DNA of 64,000 nucleotides, taken from Paenibacillus sp. cl123 (GTDB lineage: Bacteria; Bacillota; Bacilli; Paenibacillales; NBRC-103111). The stretch covers positions 124,001-188,000 of the forward strand of contig NZ_FMYY01000002.1 of NCBI RefSeq assembly GCF_900101595.1, written 5' to 3'. A model generated the notes under the pieces. The model saw only the letters and a program-made list of their open reading frames with translations. It was not told the DNA's origin and made no database searches. The first letter of the stretch is position 1; each line of letters begins with the position of its first letter. Of this stretch, positions 32,731 through 42,208 are shown piece by piece. A program made the position numbers and the translations under genes.

Positions 32731-32907
32731 TCAAGCTTTAAAGTCAATATTTCCGCCAAGATTCGGTTGAACGCTTAGTTCCATGGCCTTAATTAAGGAT
32801 TGTGCTTGTGTTGCTGCTGTGTGCTTGGTCATATTTAATACATGAATGCTTACCTGCTGCATTAAATTAGCCTGAGACATGTTCATTGAAAGTTGTGCGA
32901 TATCCAA
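32731..32907 (-). CDS. yjfB: YjfB-family small motility protein
   Basis: A 58-residue protein found by reading the minus strand; its start is TTG after AGAGGAGG at good spacing. It begins MDIAQLSMNMSQANLMQQ and ends PNLGGNIDFKA, the two conserved ends of the YjfB family (putative motility proteins of Bacillus and relatives). It is mostly helical, with no signal or membrane segment. Base composition is AT-richer than its neighbours. A sigma-D-like promoter lies upstream, consistent with the family's link to the motility regulon. The biochemical role is unknown. Confidence 0.88.
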   Translation of the reverse strand: MDIAQLSMNMSQANLMQQVSIHVLNMTKHTAATQAQSLIKAMELSVQPNLGGNIDFKA

Positions 32908-32941
32908 ATGCTTTATCCTCCTCTTATGGTCAATGGTTCAT

Positions 32942-32966
32942 ATATCGGAAGAATAGGCTTGGTGTA
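32942..32966 (-). promoter_or_regulatory. Sigma-D-like (motility) promoter of the yjfB gene
   Basis: On the minus strand TACA, 13 bases, TCCGATAT. The sigma-D consensus is TAAA, about 15 bases, GCCGATAT; seven of eight -10 bases match. It lies about 35 bases before the YjfB start. Confidence 0.45.
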
Positions 32967-33084
32967 TGAGAGGAGGGGAATGAAAAATTTGCCGCGAGCC
33001 GTCTCTTATCGCTTATCCGGCTCATCGAGCCTGGCCACCGGTCAGGTTTATTGGCCGTTTTCGTAAAAAAAGCCCGGATTAGCT

Positions 33085-33109
33085 CCGCCTGAATTTGCAA
33101 ATCAGGCGG
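33085..33109. repeat. Inverted repeat CCGCCTGA / TCAGGCGG
   Basis: Perfect 8-base arms with a 9-base loop between the divergent YjfB and SGNH genes. No T tract adjoins either arm, so I do not call it a terminator. Confidence 0.55.
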
Positions 33110-33177
33110 CGAACCGCTACTCTAAAATGTAAGCGAATTTGCTGAAACAGAGGCAATATGACAGAGGGGGACGGAAG

Positions 33178-34146
33178 ATGAGTTCTACGCGCTGGCTGTG
33201 GCGGACGGCCGGATTGAGCGCAGTCGTATCGACTGTGGTCTGTGCGGCAGGCTTCGCCTATGCCGTGAATCATATTATGTACCCGAAGCCGGGCTCTTTC
33301 GATGCCGGAGTGGCAATAAATGAGCCTCAAACTCCGACAAAACCGGAGTCAGGCAAGGGCCAGGCGGCTGACGCGGGCTGGGGGGCGAAGGAACAGATCC
33401 GGATTGTTGCCTGGGGGGACTCGCTGACGGCGGGGACGGGCGATCTTACGGGCAGAGGATATGTCCGGGGAGTCCGTGACAAGCTGGAAGCGCAGCTCGG
33501 CAAGCCCGTGTTTGTGTACAATAATTTTGCGATTCCCGGCTATCGGACAAGCGATCTGCTTGGGGATTGGGAGGCCAAGCCGGATATCGCCAAGTCAATG
33601 GCAGAGGCCGATCTGATCCTGCTGACGGCGGGCGGCAATGATTTATTTCTGAGCGGACAAGGTTTATTCGGTGCAAGCGGCAATCAGCCAGCGGCCAGCC
33701 CGGGCGCCGGGGGCGGAACGGCCCAGGGCGGGCAGGCGGCGCCCGATCAGACGCCGGCGCAGGCCGAGGCCCAGACTCCGGGAGGCATACAGTTTGGCGA
33801 GGGCTTTAATCCGCAGGCGGCCGCCGACCGCATTCCGGAAGCGGCCAAGCGGCTGGGCGAGCTGTTCGACAAGATCAGCCGGGCCAATCCGGATGCGCGC
33901 GTTCTGTATATCGGCTTGTATCACCCGTTTCTGGATATGGACCCGGACCGGGCAGGAGCGCCGATCGTCCAGCGCTGGAATACGGAAGCGTTCAACATCG
34001 CCAGCCGTTATCCGAACATAACGTTCGTGCCGACCTATGACTTGTTTGCGCTGCAGGGGACCCGATTTTTATACACGGATCATTTTCACCCGAACCAGCA
34101 GGGCTACGAACGGATAGCCGAGAGGATCACGGATATTTTGCAATAA
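33178..34146 (+). CDS. Membrane-anchored SGNH/GDSL lipase-esterase
   Basis: A 322-residue hydrolase of the YpmR type. It has one N-terminal hydrophobic helix (about 8-28). The catalytic serine is S82 in WGDSLTAG; the oxyanion Gly and Asn lie in GGNDLFL; D301 and H304 form the D-x-x-H pair in DHFHPNQQGY. An insertion of about 45 residues rich in Gly, Ala, Gln and Pro follows the GGND block, an uncommon disordered loop. ATG 33178 follows AGAGGGGGACGG. The ABC transporter genes follow after 23 bases, probably in the same unit. Substrate unknown; envelope lipids or acetyl esters are possible. Confidence 0.88.
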   Translation: MSSTRWLWRTAGLSAVVSTVVCAAGFAYAVNHIMYPKPGSFDAGVAINEPQTPTKPESGKGQAADAGWGAKEQIRIVAWGDSLTAGTGDLTGRGYVRGVRDKLEAQLGKPVFVYNNFAIPGYRTSDLLGDWEAKPDIAKSMAEADLILLTAGGNDLFLSGQGLFGASGNQPAASPGAGGGTAQGGQAAPDQTPAQAEAQTPGGIQFGEGFNPQAAADRIPEAAKRLGELFDKISRANPDARVLYIGLYHPFLDMDPDRAGAPIVQRWNTEAFNIASRYPNITFVPTYDLFALQGTRFLYTDHFHPNQQGYERIAERITDILQ

Positions 34147-34169
34147 GGAATGCGGAGGGAGAAGGCGGC

Positions 34170-35150
34170 ATGAAGCAGGCGGCACGCAAGGGCAGAGACG
34201 CCGATATCGTCTTGTCGGTGGAAGGCGTGAAGAAGAGAATCGGGAAGCGGCTGATCATTAAAGGCATTTCATTCGATGTGCGCGCAGGGGAAATTTTCGG
34301 CTTCCTGGGCCCCAACGGCTCGGGCAAGACGACGACGATCCGGATGCTCGTCGGTCTTATCGCTCCGACGGAGGGTATGATTCATATATGCGGCTACAAT
34401 GTGTTCAAGCAGCATGAGGAAGCGCTTCAGTACGTCGGCTGCATCGTCGAGAATCCGGAGCTGTATCCGTACTTGACCGGATGGGAAAACCTGGAGCAAT
34501 TCGCCAGAATGCTGCCTGGCGTAGGCGAACGCCGCATCCGCGAGGTGGTCGATATCGTCGGGATGGATGCGCGCATTCATGACCGTGTCAAGACCTATTC
34601 GCTGGGCATGCGGCAGCGGCTGGGCATCGCGCAGGCGCTGTTAAACGATCCGAAGCTGCTTATTTTGGACGAGCCGACGAACGGGCTGGACCCGCAGGGG
34701 ATCAAGGAGCTGCGGGATTTCATCCGCCGGCTGTCGGAGACCGGGCTCAGTCTGTTCGTCTCCAGCCATCTGCTGAGCGAGATTCAGCAGCTGTGCGACC
34801 GGGTGGCGATCATCAGCCGCGGCGAAGTGATTCAGGTCGGCGAGGTCGATGCGCTTGTCGACTCGGGGCATGCCACGGTCGTGTGGACTGTCAGTCCGCC
34901 GGATCTGGCTTGGCAGGTGCTGAAGTCGTCGGAGCATGCTCAGGGGCAGGAGCCTGCCTGGGACCGGGCGGCGGAGGAAGGGACCGCAAGCGGCGCGGCG
35001 CGTATTGTCATGCAGCTCGCGGATTCGGTGATCCCGCTGCTGTCCCGGCGGCTGATCGAGGCCGGGGTGGAGCTGCATGGCATCGAACGGCGGAATCCGA
35101 CGCTTGAGGATTTATTTTTGCAGCTGACGGAGGGCGAACGCATTGGCTAG
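34170..35150 (+). CDS. ABC transporter ATP-binding protein (ABC-2 type)
   Basis: A 326-residue ATPase of the drug/bacitracin-exporter type. Walker A GPNGSGKTTT starts at residue 47, the Q-loop lies around VGCIVENPELYPYL, the signature is YSLGMRQRLGIA, and Walker B is LLILDEPTNGLD with the glutamate present. The C-terminal 90 residues form the extra domain of this subfamily. It overlaps the permease gene by eight bases, so the two are translated together. Substrate cannot be read from the sequence. Confidence 0.9.
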   Translation: MKQAARKGRDADIVLSVEGVKKRIGKRLIIKGISFDVRAGEIFGFLGPNGSGKTTTIRMLVGLIAPTEGMIHICGYNVFKQHEEALQYVGCIVENPELYPYLTGWENLEQFARMLPGVGERRIREVVDIVGMDARIHDRVKTYSLGMRQRLGIAQALLNDPKLLILDEPTNGLDPQGIKELRDFIRRLSETGLSLFVSSHLLSEIQQLCDRVAIISRGEVIQVGEVDALVDSGHATVVWTVSPPDLAWQVLKSSEHAQGQEPAWDRAAEEGTASGAARIVMQLADSVIPLLSRRLIEAGVELHGIERRNPTLEDLFLQLTEGERIG

Positions 35151-36135
35151 CTTGTACAACCTTGTTATGAACGAAAGCATCAAGATGGTCAAGAAAAAGC
35201 GGCTGCTTGTCGTCCTGCTTATTCTCGCGGCGATCATCCCGATGTTCACATACGCGCAGATGAAAGTGTCCCAAAATACGCTGAAGCAATTCGGCACAAC
35301 GGACTGGAGAGCGGAGCAGCGCCAGAAAATCACGGACTTCACCCGAAGACTGAGCAGCGCCCGGCTGCCCGACGAATGGAAGCAGCGGGTGCAGGTTGAG
35401 GTCAAGATCGCGCAATATTATCTGGATAAAGATGTGAATCCCGCATCGCCGAACGGGGTAACCTTTACAGTAGAATTCGTGGAGAACGCGGTCGGCTTGT
35501 TTATTCCGCTGATGGTGATGGTCATTGCCGCGGATATCGTATCGGGGGAGCATACGGGCGGCACCATCAAGCTGCTGCTGACCAGACCTGTTCCGAGGCG
35601 AAGGGTGCTGCTCAGCAAGCTGATCTGCCTGGTGCTGTTTACGTCGGTTGTCGTGGTCGCTACGGCGGTGCTTAGCTATCTCATCTCGGGCCTTTTCTTC
35701 GGCTACGGCGGATGGGATATGCCGAGGCTGCTTGGTTTCTCGGTCTCCGGCACCGATGTCGATTTCTCCCGTGTGCATGTCGTGCAGCAGTGGTTTTATC
35801 TGCTTCTGGAGCTGGGGCTTGTCTGGTTCGCGGCCGTGTCGGTGGCGCTGATGACTTTGATGGTATCGGTGCTCGTGCGCTCGACGGCGGCGGGGATGGG
35901 GATCATGCTGGCCCTGCTTATTTCGGGGACGATTCTGACAAATATGGTATCTTCGTGGGAGACAGCCAAGTACTTTTTTATGGTGAATTTGAATCTGACC
36001 ACCTATTTATCGGGGGGGCTTCCTCCCATTCAAGGCATGGATCTTCCGTTCTCGTTGACCGTCTTAAGCATCTGGGTCCTGCTGTCGGTCTTCGTATCTT
36101 TTGCCGTATTTACGAAAAAAGATGTGTTGAACTAA
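35143..36135 (+). CDS. ABC-2 type transporter permease
   Basis: A 330-residue membrane protein: one N-terminal helix after MVKKKR, a large extracytoplasmic loop (about 45-110), then five further helices, the usual ABC-2 permease layout with GEHTGGTIKLLLTRPVPR as the coupling helix region. It starts at TTG 35143 within the end of the ATPase gene. The parE promoter begins inside its last codons, and no terminator separates them. Confidence 0.85.
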   Translation: MASLYNLVMNESIKMVKKKRLLVVLLILAAIIPMFTYAQMKVSQNTLKQFGTTDWRAEQRQKITDFTRRLSSARLPDEWKQRVQVEVKIAQYYLDKDVNPASPNGVTFTVEFVENAVGLFIPLMVMVIAADIVSGEHTGGTIKLLLTRPVPRRRVLLSKLICLVLFTSVVVVATAVLSYLISGLFFGYGGWDMPRLLGFSVSGTDVDFSRVHVVQQWFYLLLELGLVWFAAVSVALMTLMVSVLVRSTAAGMGIMLALLISGTILTNMVSSWETAKYFFMVNLNLTTYLSGGLPPIQGMDLPFSLTVLSIWVLLSVFVSFAVFTKKDVLN

Positions 36136-36154
36136 TCCGTTCAAATGATATAAT
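36127..36154 (+). promoter_or_regulatory. Sigma-A promoter for parE-parC
   Basis: TTGAAC, 16 bases, TATAAT, with a TG one base before the -10. It overlaps the end of the permease gene and lies about 50 bases before the parE start. Confidence 0.65.
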
Positions 36155-36200
36155 GCTTCATAGTTGAATGGTTGACTTAACAGGTTTTAGGAGGCTTTCG

Positions 36201-38177
36201 ATGACGGATCAACTCGATTTGATTGAAAATACACAGACAAAGGCGGCTGCCGACTACGGGGCGGACGATATTCAGGTGCTCGAAGGGCTCGTTGCGGTCC
36301 GCAAGCGTCCGGGGATGTATATCGGCAGCACCAGCTCATCGGGCTTGCATCACCTGGTCTGGGAAATCGTAGATAATGCGGTGGACGAGCATCTTGCCAA
36401 GCACTGCTCCCAAATCGACGTGACGATTCACAAGGACCAGTCCGTAACGGTGCAGGACAATGGCCGCGGCATACCGACGGGCATGCACAAGACGGGAGTT
36501 CCGACGCCGCAGGTCGTCTTTACAATGCTGCATGCGGGGGGCAAGTTCGGCGGCGGAGGATACAAGAAGTCCGGCGGTCTTCACGGCGTCGGGGCTTCGG
36601 TGACCAATGCGCTGTCCGAGTGGCTTGAGGTTGAAATTTACCGTGACGGCAAGGTGCATCGCCAGCGGTTCGAATATTGGGTGGACGAAGCGGGCAAGGA
36701 GCATGTCGGCGAGCCGGTAACAGGACTGGAGATTATCGGAAACACCCGCAAAACGGGCTCCAAGATCACGTTCAAGCCGGATAAACGCGTATTTCAAGGC
36801 GGGACGACGATCAGCTACGATACGCTGGCGGAGAGGCTGCAGGAGATCGCCTTTCTGAACTCCGGGCTGAAGGTCGTCCTGACCGATCAGCGCAGCGACA
36901 AGGAAGAAGTGTTCCAGTATGAAGGCGGCGCCAGTCAGTTCGTGCAATTTCTGAACGAAGAAAAGGGCGTGCTGCATGACGTCATTCATTTCGCTGCGGA
37001 GAAGGACGACATCGAGGTCGAGATTGCTCTGCAGTATAATGACGGCTATACGGAGACGATCGTATCGTTCGTCAACTCGATCCCGACCCGCGGCGGCGGT
37101 ACGCACGAGACCGGCTTCAAGACGGCTTACACCCGGGCGATGAACGAATATGCCCGCAAGATGGGACTGCTGAAGGAGAAGGAAAAAAATCTGGACGGCC
37201 AGGACCTGCGCGAAGGGCTGATGGCGGTCATCAATATCAAGATGGGCGAGGTCGAATTCGTCGGCCAGACGAAGGATCAGCTCGGCAGCGCCTCGGCGCG
37301 AAGCGCAGTGGATTCGATCGTCGCGGACAAAATGTCCGTCTTTCTGGAAGAAAACCCGCAGACGGCCCAGATGGTGATGAAGAAGGCCATTCAGTCGGCC
37401 AAAGCGCGCGAAGCTGCCCGCAAGGCGCGTGAAGAAGTACGCAGCGGCAAGAAGGGCAAAAGCGAGAGCTCGAATCTCGGCGGCAAGCTGACGCCGGCGC
37501 AATCGAAGGACGCCAGCCGCAACGAGCTGTTTATCGTCGAAGGGGATTCGGCCGGAGGCTCGGCCAAGCAGGGACGCGATTCCAAGCATCAGGCGATCCT
37601 GCCGCTGAAGGGCAAGCCGATGAACCCGGAGAAAGCCAAGCTGCTCGATATTATGAAAAACGACGAATACAAGGCAATCATCTCGGCGATCGGAGCGGGA
37701 GTGGGGCCGGAGTTCGAGGTGTCGGAGAGCAATTATGCCAAAATTATTATTATGACCGATGCCGATACGGATGGCGCTCATATTCAGGTGCTGCTGCTGA
37801 CGTTCTTCTACAGGTACATGAAGCCGCTAATCGACTCGGGCCGGATCTATATCGCCCAGCCGCCGCTGTTCAAAGTGACCAAGAAGTCGGGCAAGGCGAG
37901 CACGGTGAATTATGCATGGACCGACGAGCAGCTGGCCGAGCTGACGAAGAAGCTGGGCAAAAATCTGGAGCTGCAGCGGTATAAAGGACTCGGCGAAATG
38001 AATCCGGATCAGCTGTGGGAGACGACGATGGACCCGGCTACGCGCACGCTGCTGCAGGTGCAGATCGAGGATGCGGCCAAGGCAGAGCGCCGGGTATCGA
38101 CGCTGATGGGCGACAAGGTCGATCCGCGCAAGCGCTGGATTATCGAAAATGTTGACTTTACGGAATATGAAGAATAA
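36201..38177 (+). CDS. parE: DNA topoisomerase IV subunit B
   Basis: ATPase subunit that drives chromosome decatenation with ParC. The GHKL ATPase has EIVDNAVDEHLA, DNGRGIPTGMH and GGLHGVGASVTNALSEWL; the TOPRIM domain has EGDSAGGSAKQGRD and the metal-binding DADTDGAHI. The 658-residue length and the following parC (not gyrA) identify ParE rather than GyrB. The longer frame starts at 36168, but ATG 36201 follows TAGGAGG at ideal spacing. parC starts 13 bases after the stop. Confidence 0.94.
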   Translation: MTDQLDLIENTQTKAAADYGADDIQVLEGLVAVRKRPGMYIGSTSSSGLHHLVWEIVDNAVDEHLAKHCSQIDVTIHKDQSVTVQDNGRGIPTGMHKTGVPTPQVVFTMLHAGGKFGGGGYKKSGGLHGVGASVTNALSEWLEVEIYRDGKVHRQRFEYWVDEAGKEHVGEPVTGLEIIGNTRKTGSKITFKPDKRVFQGGTTISYDTLAERLQEIAFLNSGLKVVLTDQRSDKEEVFQYEGGASQFVQFLNEEKGVLHDVIHFAAEKDDIEVEIALQYNDGYTETIVSFVNSIPTRGGGTHETGFKTAYTRAMNEYARKMGLLKEKEKNLDGQDLREGLMAVINIKMGEVEFVGQTKDQLGSASARSAVDSIVADKMSVFLEENPQTAQMVMKKAIQSAKAREAARKAREEVRSGKKGKSESSNLGGKLTPAQSKDASRNELFIVEGDSAGGSAKQGRDSKHQAILPLKGKPMNPEKAKLLDIMKNDEYKAIISAIGAGVGPEFEVSESNYAKIIIMTDADTDGAHIQVLLLTFFYRYMKPLIDSGRIYIAQPPLFKVTKKSGKASTVNYAWTDEQLAELTKKLGKNLELQRYKGLGEMNPDQLWETTMDPATRTLLQVQIEDAAKAERRVSTLMGDKVDPRKRWIIENVDFTEYEE

Positions 38178-38190
38178 CGGAGGGCCATAA

Positions 38191-40629
38191 GTGAGCATAC
38201 TTGAAAACTTTTTGCCGGCCTTTCTGGAAGAGGTTGTGGGCGACCGTTTTGGCCGGTATTCCAAATATATTATTCAAGACCGCGCCATTCCCGATGTGCG
38301 CGACGGATTGAAGCCTGTGCAGCGGCGTATTTTGTACGCGATGTACGATGCAGGCAATACGCCGGACAAGCCGTACCGCAAGTCGGCGAAAACGGTCGGC
38401 GATGTGATGGGCAACTATCATCCGCATGGCGATTCTTCTATCTATGAAGGCATGGTGCGGATGGCGCAGCCCTGGAAGATGGGACATGTGCTGGTGGACG
38501 GGCACGGCAACTGGGGTTCGATGGACGATGACCCGGCTGCGGCCATGCGGTATACGGAAGCGCGCTTGTCCGAGATCGCCTTGGAGCTGCTGCGCGACAT
38601 CGAGAAGCGGACGGTCCAGTTCAAGGACAACTTCGACAATACGACCAAGGAGCCCGTCGTGCTGCCGGCCCGCTTCCCGAATCTGCTTGTGAACGGCGTA
38701 AGCGGAATTTCTTCAGGCTTCGCGACGGAGATTCCGCCGCATAACCTGCGTGAGGTCATCGATGCCTGCATCGCGCTGATCGACCGTCCTGACAGCCCGC
38801 TTGAAGAGATTATGACGGTCGTCAAAGGTCCTGATTTCCCGACGGGCGGCATTATTATGGGCTCGGAAGGGATACGCGACGCGTACCGGACAGGCCGGGG
38901 GCGGATTTACCTGCGCTCCAGAACTGCCATCGAAGATATGCGCGGAGGCCGGCAGCAGATCGTCATTACGGAAATTCCGTATCAGGTCGTGAAATCCCGT
39001 CTGGTTACGGCGATGGAGAACATCCGGCTGGAGAAGAAGATCGAAGGAATTGCCGAGGTTCGCGATGAGAGCGGTCGGGAAGGACTGCGGATCGTCGTCG
39101 AATTGAAGAAGGAAGCGGATGCCCAAGGCGTGCTCGCTTACTTGTTCAAGAAGACGGACCTTCAGGTAGCCTATAACTTCAATATGGTCGCCATCGTCAA
39201 CAAGACGCCCAAGCAGCTCGGCTTGCTCGATATGCTGCATGCCTATATCGCGCATCAGAAGGAAGTTGTCACTTTCCGTTCGCGGTACGAGCTGGAGAAA
39301 GCGGAGGACCGCGCCCACGTGCTCGAGGGACTGGTCAAGGCGCTTAATATTTTGGACGAGGTTATCGCCGCCATCAAGGCGTCGAAGAACAGACAGGACG
39401 CCCAGAACAACCTCGTGGCCAAGTTCGGGTTCACCGAGCGGCAGGCCGACGCGATTTTGACGCTCCAGCTCTACAGGCTCACGAATCTGGAGATTCATTC
39501 GCTGGAGAAAGATCTGAAGGATGTGCAGAAGAATATCGCTTATCTGCGCGGCATTCTGGGCAGCGAAAAGAAGCTGCTGGCGGTCATCAAGGAAGAGATC
39601 TCGCAGCTCCGGGATAAATACGCCATCGCCCGCCGCTCCGGCATCCAGGACGAGGTGGAGGAGCTGAAGGTTAACCTTCAGGTGATGGTGACGGCGGAGG
39701 ATGTGTTCGTCACGCTGTCGAACGAAGGCTATATCAAGCGTACAGGCAAGCTCTCCTTCATTCGCTCAGGCGGGGAAATCGACAAGACCGGTCTGAAGGA
39801 AGGCGACTACCTGCGGTATTTGCTGGATGTGAACACGCTGGAGAATCTGCTGATCTTCACGCAGAAGGGACAATATTTCCTGCTGCCGGTCCATCAAATT
39901 CCGGAGTACAAGTGGAAGGACAACGGAACGGCTATCGTCAATGTCATCCCGATTCCGAAGGACGACCGGATTGTCAATGTCATTCCGCTGAAGGATTTCG
40001 ATGACCCGGGCAAATCGCTTCTCTTCGTCACCCGCAAGGGGCAGGTGAAGCGGACGGATCTGAAGGAATATGCGACCAACCGCTCAAGCGGTATCGTCGC
40101 CTGCAAGGTAGGCGAACAGGACGCGGTTATGCAGGTGCTGCTCAGCTCCGGCCAGTCGGATATTCTTCTCGTCAGCAAACAGGCGATGGCCATCCGCTTT
40201 AAGGAAGAGGAGGTCAACGCTATGGGCAGAGTCGCCGCGGGCGTTCGCGGCATGACGTTGAAGGAGGATGACGAGATTGTATCCGCCGAGCTGATCGAAG
40301 GCTACGAAGGGGAAGTGGTCGTTGTTACGGATCTGGGCTATGCCAAACGCTCGCTCGTTGCGGATTACCAGCTTCAGGGACGCGGAGGCAAGGGCATCAT
40401 CACCTTCGAGTTCAAGGAGGGCAAGGGCGTCAAGCCGAACGGCTCGGAGCTGCGCGGCGCTTTCACCGTAAAGGACCCCTTCGATGTGATCGTTATTCTC
40501 AAGAACGGCGAGAAGGCGAGTTTTTCGACGGAGCTCGCGCCGCTGGAGGACCGCAAATCCAAGGGTAAGGCGCTTGTGCCTGCGGCCGGCAAAACCAATG
40601 GCGTCGTTGATTTGTTGAAGCTTACTTAA
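38191..40629 (+). CDS. parC: DNA topoisomerase IV subunit A
   Basis: Cleavage and strand-passage subunit of topoisomerase IV, 812 residues. The catalytic tyrosine is Y121 in RYTEARLSE. The quinolone-determining segment reads HGDSSIYE with S82, S83 and E86, the unmutated type. [16 protein letters not shown] at the start is characteristic. The C-terminal half forms the beta-pinwheel. The start is GTG after ACGGAGGG. The next gene converges from the other strand with only three bases between the stops and no evident terminator. Confidence 0.95.
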   Translation: MSILENFLPAFLEEVVGDRFGRYSKYIIQDRAIPDVRDGLKPVQRRILYAMYDAGNTPDKPYRKSAKTVGDVMGNYHPHGDSSIYEGMVRMAQPWKMGHVLVDGHGNWGSMDDDPAAAMRYTEARLSEIALELLRDIEKRTVQFKDNFDNTTKEPVVLPARFPNLLVNGVSGISSGFATEIPPHNLREVIDACIALIDRPDSPLEEIMTVVKGPDFPTGGIIMGSEGIRDAYRTGRGRIYLRSRTAIEDMRGGRQQIVITEIPYQVVKSRLVTAMENIRLEKKIEGIAEVRDESGREGLRIVVELKKEADAQGVLAYLFKKTDLQVAYNFNMVAIVNKTPKQLGLLDMLHAYIAHQKEVVTFRSRYELEKAEDRAHVLEGLVKALNILDEVIAAIKASKNRQDAQNNLVAKFGFTERQADAILTLQLYRLTNLEIHSLEKDLKDVQKNIAYLRGILGSEKKLLAVIKEEISQLRDKYAIARRSGIQDEVEELKVNLQVMVTAEDVFVTLSNEGYIKRTGKLSFIRSGGEIDKTGLKEGDYLRYLLDVNTLENLLIFTQKGQYFLLPVHQIPEYKWKDNGTAIVNVIPIPKDDRIVNVIPLKDFDDPGKSLLFVTRKGQVKRTDLKEYATNRSSGIVACKVGEQDAVMQVLLSSGQSDILLVSKQAMAIRFKEEEVNAMGRVAAGVRGMTLKEDDEIVSAELIEGYEGEVVVVTDLGYAKRSLVADYQLQGRGGKGIITFEFKEGKGVKPNGSELRGAFTVKDPFDVIVILKNGEKASFSTELAPLEDRKSKGKALVPAAGKTNGVVDLLKLT

Positions 40630-40632
40630 TTG

Positions 40633-40800
40633 TTAATCATAGCTGGAGTAGGGCGGCTCCTGCCGCTCGAGCAGCTCCAGCATCATCTCCAGTACGGCCC
40701 ATACCGGCATCGGTTCGTCCAGGCGATCGAGCAAGTAGGGGTCTTTGATGATGCCTTTTTGCAAAGCCCGCTCCCCGATTTTTTGCTTCCAGTCCTCCAC
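40633..40800 (-). CDS. Small conserved-looking acidic protein, convergent with parC
   Basis: 55 residues, starting at GTG 40800 with AAAGGAG eight bases upstream. The sequence has a helical pattern (WKQKIGERALQKG, VWAVLEMMLELLE) and ends in a Pro/Tyr/Ser tail. No signal or membrane helix. The frame extends upstream to 40893 but without a better start. Its codons resemble those of neighbouring genes. It converges on parC with three bases between stops. I do not recognise a named family; it looks like a genuine small gene because of its ribosome binding site and composition. Confidence 0.6.
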   Translation of the reverse strand: MEDWKQKIGERALQKGIIKDPYLLDRLDEPMPVWAVLEMMLELLERQEPPYSSYD

Positions 40801-40952
40801 GTCACCCACTCCTTTACACGGATTGACAAGCTGCGCCGTTAGGCGAATATCCTGTCTGCAATATATGTTGAAGCCCGTCAAAAGGTACCTCATTTTATCG
40901 TTTGATGTCTTAAAATATTTATGTCATTAACCTTTAAAAGGAGCGAGAGGAA

Positions 40953-40961
40953 TGTTATAAT
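40953..40961 (+). promoter_or_regulatory. Extended -10 promoter of the MarR gene
   Basis: TGTTATAAT is a perfect extended -10. A weak -35 (TTTAAA) lies 17 bases upstream, inside the small palindrome CCTTT-A-AAAGG (40932-40942), which could serve autoregulation. Confidence 0.5.
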
Positions 40962-40993
40962 TAGGGAAACAAAGGATGCTCGGGAGGATGACT

Positions 40994-41407
40994 ATGGTAA
41001 CTCAAGATTTTGCCAAGCTGTGGTGGAAGTTGTCCAAGGATCTGCGCACGCATATGGAAACAGAGCTTTCCCCGGGGCTGACGGAAGGTCAGCTGACTGT
41101 GCTGGAGCTGCTCATGTACTCCGGCGCGCCCAAGATGAAGCCCTCTGATTTCATCGAATATTTGACGACTACGCCCGCAGCGATTACGACTTTACTGGAT
41201 CGGATGGAGAAAAACGGTCTGATCGAGCGGGAGCGCGACGCGAAGGACCGGCGCATCGTCTGGGTGCGGGTCACCGAGAGGGGAAGAGCGGAGTGCGCGC
41301 GAGGGATGGATATACGGGAGCAGTTTCTGCAGCAGTACTTGGGTCGGATCTCCTCCCATAACCAGCAGCTGCTCGTCTATTTGCTCGGCAAAGTTGCCAA
41401 CGCTTGA
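40994..41407 (+). CDS. MarR-family transcriptional regulator
   Basis: A 137-residue winged-helix dimeric regulator. The recognition helix lies around TPAAITTLLDRMEKNGLI, and the wing around RDAKDRRIVWVRVTERG, the D-x-R-x-x-x-V/L signature of MarR proteins. ATG 40994 is six bases after GGGAGG; ATG 40988 touches the site. It is a single-gene unit with an extended -10 promoter and a terminator. No adjacent exporter or enzyme gene indicates a target, so it may act in trans or on itself. Confidence 0.88.
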   Translation: MVTQDFAKLWWKLSKDLRTHMETELSPGLTEGQLTVLELLMYSGAPKMKPSDFIEYLTTTPAAITTLLDRMEKNGLIERERDAKDRRIVWVRVTERGRAECARGMDIREQFLQQYLGRISSHNQQLLVYLLGKVANA

Positions 41408-41445
41408 GCGGCGCCGACTAGCGCCGCGCTGTCATACGTAACTTA

Positions 41446-41485
41446 AACAGCCTGAGGCCGCATTGGCTTCAGGCTGTTATTTTTA
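41446..41485 (+). terminator. Intrinsic terminator of the MarR gene
   Basis: AACAGCCTGA pairs with TTCAGGCTGTT, followed by ATTTTTA. It lies between the convergent marR and rluA-like genes. Confidence 0.8.
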
Positions 41486-41505
41486 GAAAGTGCTGCCGAC
41501 ATACG

Positions 41506-42204
41506 CTACGTAATGGCCGTTCCCCAGAGCAGCCATGGGTAGGCTGCGGGGGGCCGGGATTGAAAGCGAAGCTGCTCCTTGCCGACCGGATGCTCGAAGC
41601 TGAGCGAGGTAGACCAAAGCGCGATCTGCTGCCCGGGCACGGCCCGGCTGCCCCCGTAGCGCTGGTCGCCGACGAGCGGACAGCCGATCGCCGCGAACTG
41701 GACGCGAATCTGATGCGGCCGGCCGGTATGCAGCTCGATCTCGACGAGCGACATTCCTTCCTGCGCGGACAGCACCCGATAGTCCAAGATCGCTTCCTTG
41801 GCGCCGGTCCGATCGGCAGGTACGACGGCTACCATGTTCGTGCGCGTGTCCTTCAGTAGATGATGCCTCAGCGTGCCGGTTGCGGCCGTCGGCTTCCCGT
41901 AGACAACGGCCTGATATTGCTTGCGGATGGCGCGCGTGCGGACGGCGTCGGATAGCCGGGAGGCGGCCTTCGACGTCTTGGCGAACACCATGACGCCGCC
42001 GACCGGCCGGTCGAGCCGGTGGACGAGGCCGAGATACACATTGCCAGGCTTGCCGTGGCGATGCTTGAGGTCGGCCTTGATCAGCGTAAGCAGATCAAGG
42101 TCGCGCGACTCGTCCTCCTGGGTAGGGACATTAGGGGGCTTGACCACTACGATAATATGATTATCCTCGTACAGCACGGGTACAGCAGGGGCTCCGCCGC
42201 TCAT
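41506..42204 (-). CDS. RluA-family pseudouridine synthase
   Basis: Converts specific uridines of rRNA or tRNA to pseudouridine. The catalytic aspartate is D65 in VHRLDRPVGG; the C-terminal GRPHQIRVQFAAIG is the other family hallmark. No S4 domain is present. The chosen ATG gives 232 residues and has GGGAGG about 9 bases before it; the extra 43 residues of the open frame are Arg/Ala-rich and overlap the upstream gene. The methyltransferase stop lies four bases upstream, so two putative rRNA-modifying enzymes are cotranscribed. The exact target base is not readable. Confidence 0.9.
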   Translation of the reverse strand: MSGGAPAVPVLYEDNHIIVVVKPPNVPTQEDESRDLDLLTLIKADLKHRHGKPGNVYLGLVHRLDRPVGGVMVFAKTSKAASRLSDAVRTRAIRKQYQAVVYGKPTAATGTLRHHLLKDTRTNMVAVVPADRTGAKEAILDYRVLSAQEGMSLVEIELHTGRPHQIRVQFAAIGCPLVGDQRYGGSRAVPGQQIALWSTSLSFEHPVGKEQLRFQSRPPAAYPWLLWGTAIT

Positions 42205-42208
42205 CGCC

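Noticed and set aside
33085..33109. Inverted repeat considered as a terminator for the YjfB gene
   Set aside because: It lies upstream of that gene on its strand, and no T tract adjoins the stem.
36336..37781. 481-codon open frame antisense to parE
   Set aside because: parE is unequivocal; the antisense frame has no motif or ribosome binding site.
36201..40629. gyrB-gyrA assignment
   Set aside because: Gene lengths, the ParE-type ATPase motif and the ParC N-terminal sequence fit topoisomerase IV; no replication-origin genes are nearby.
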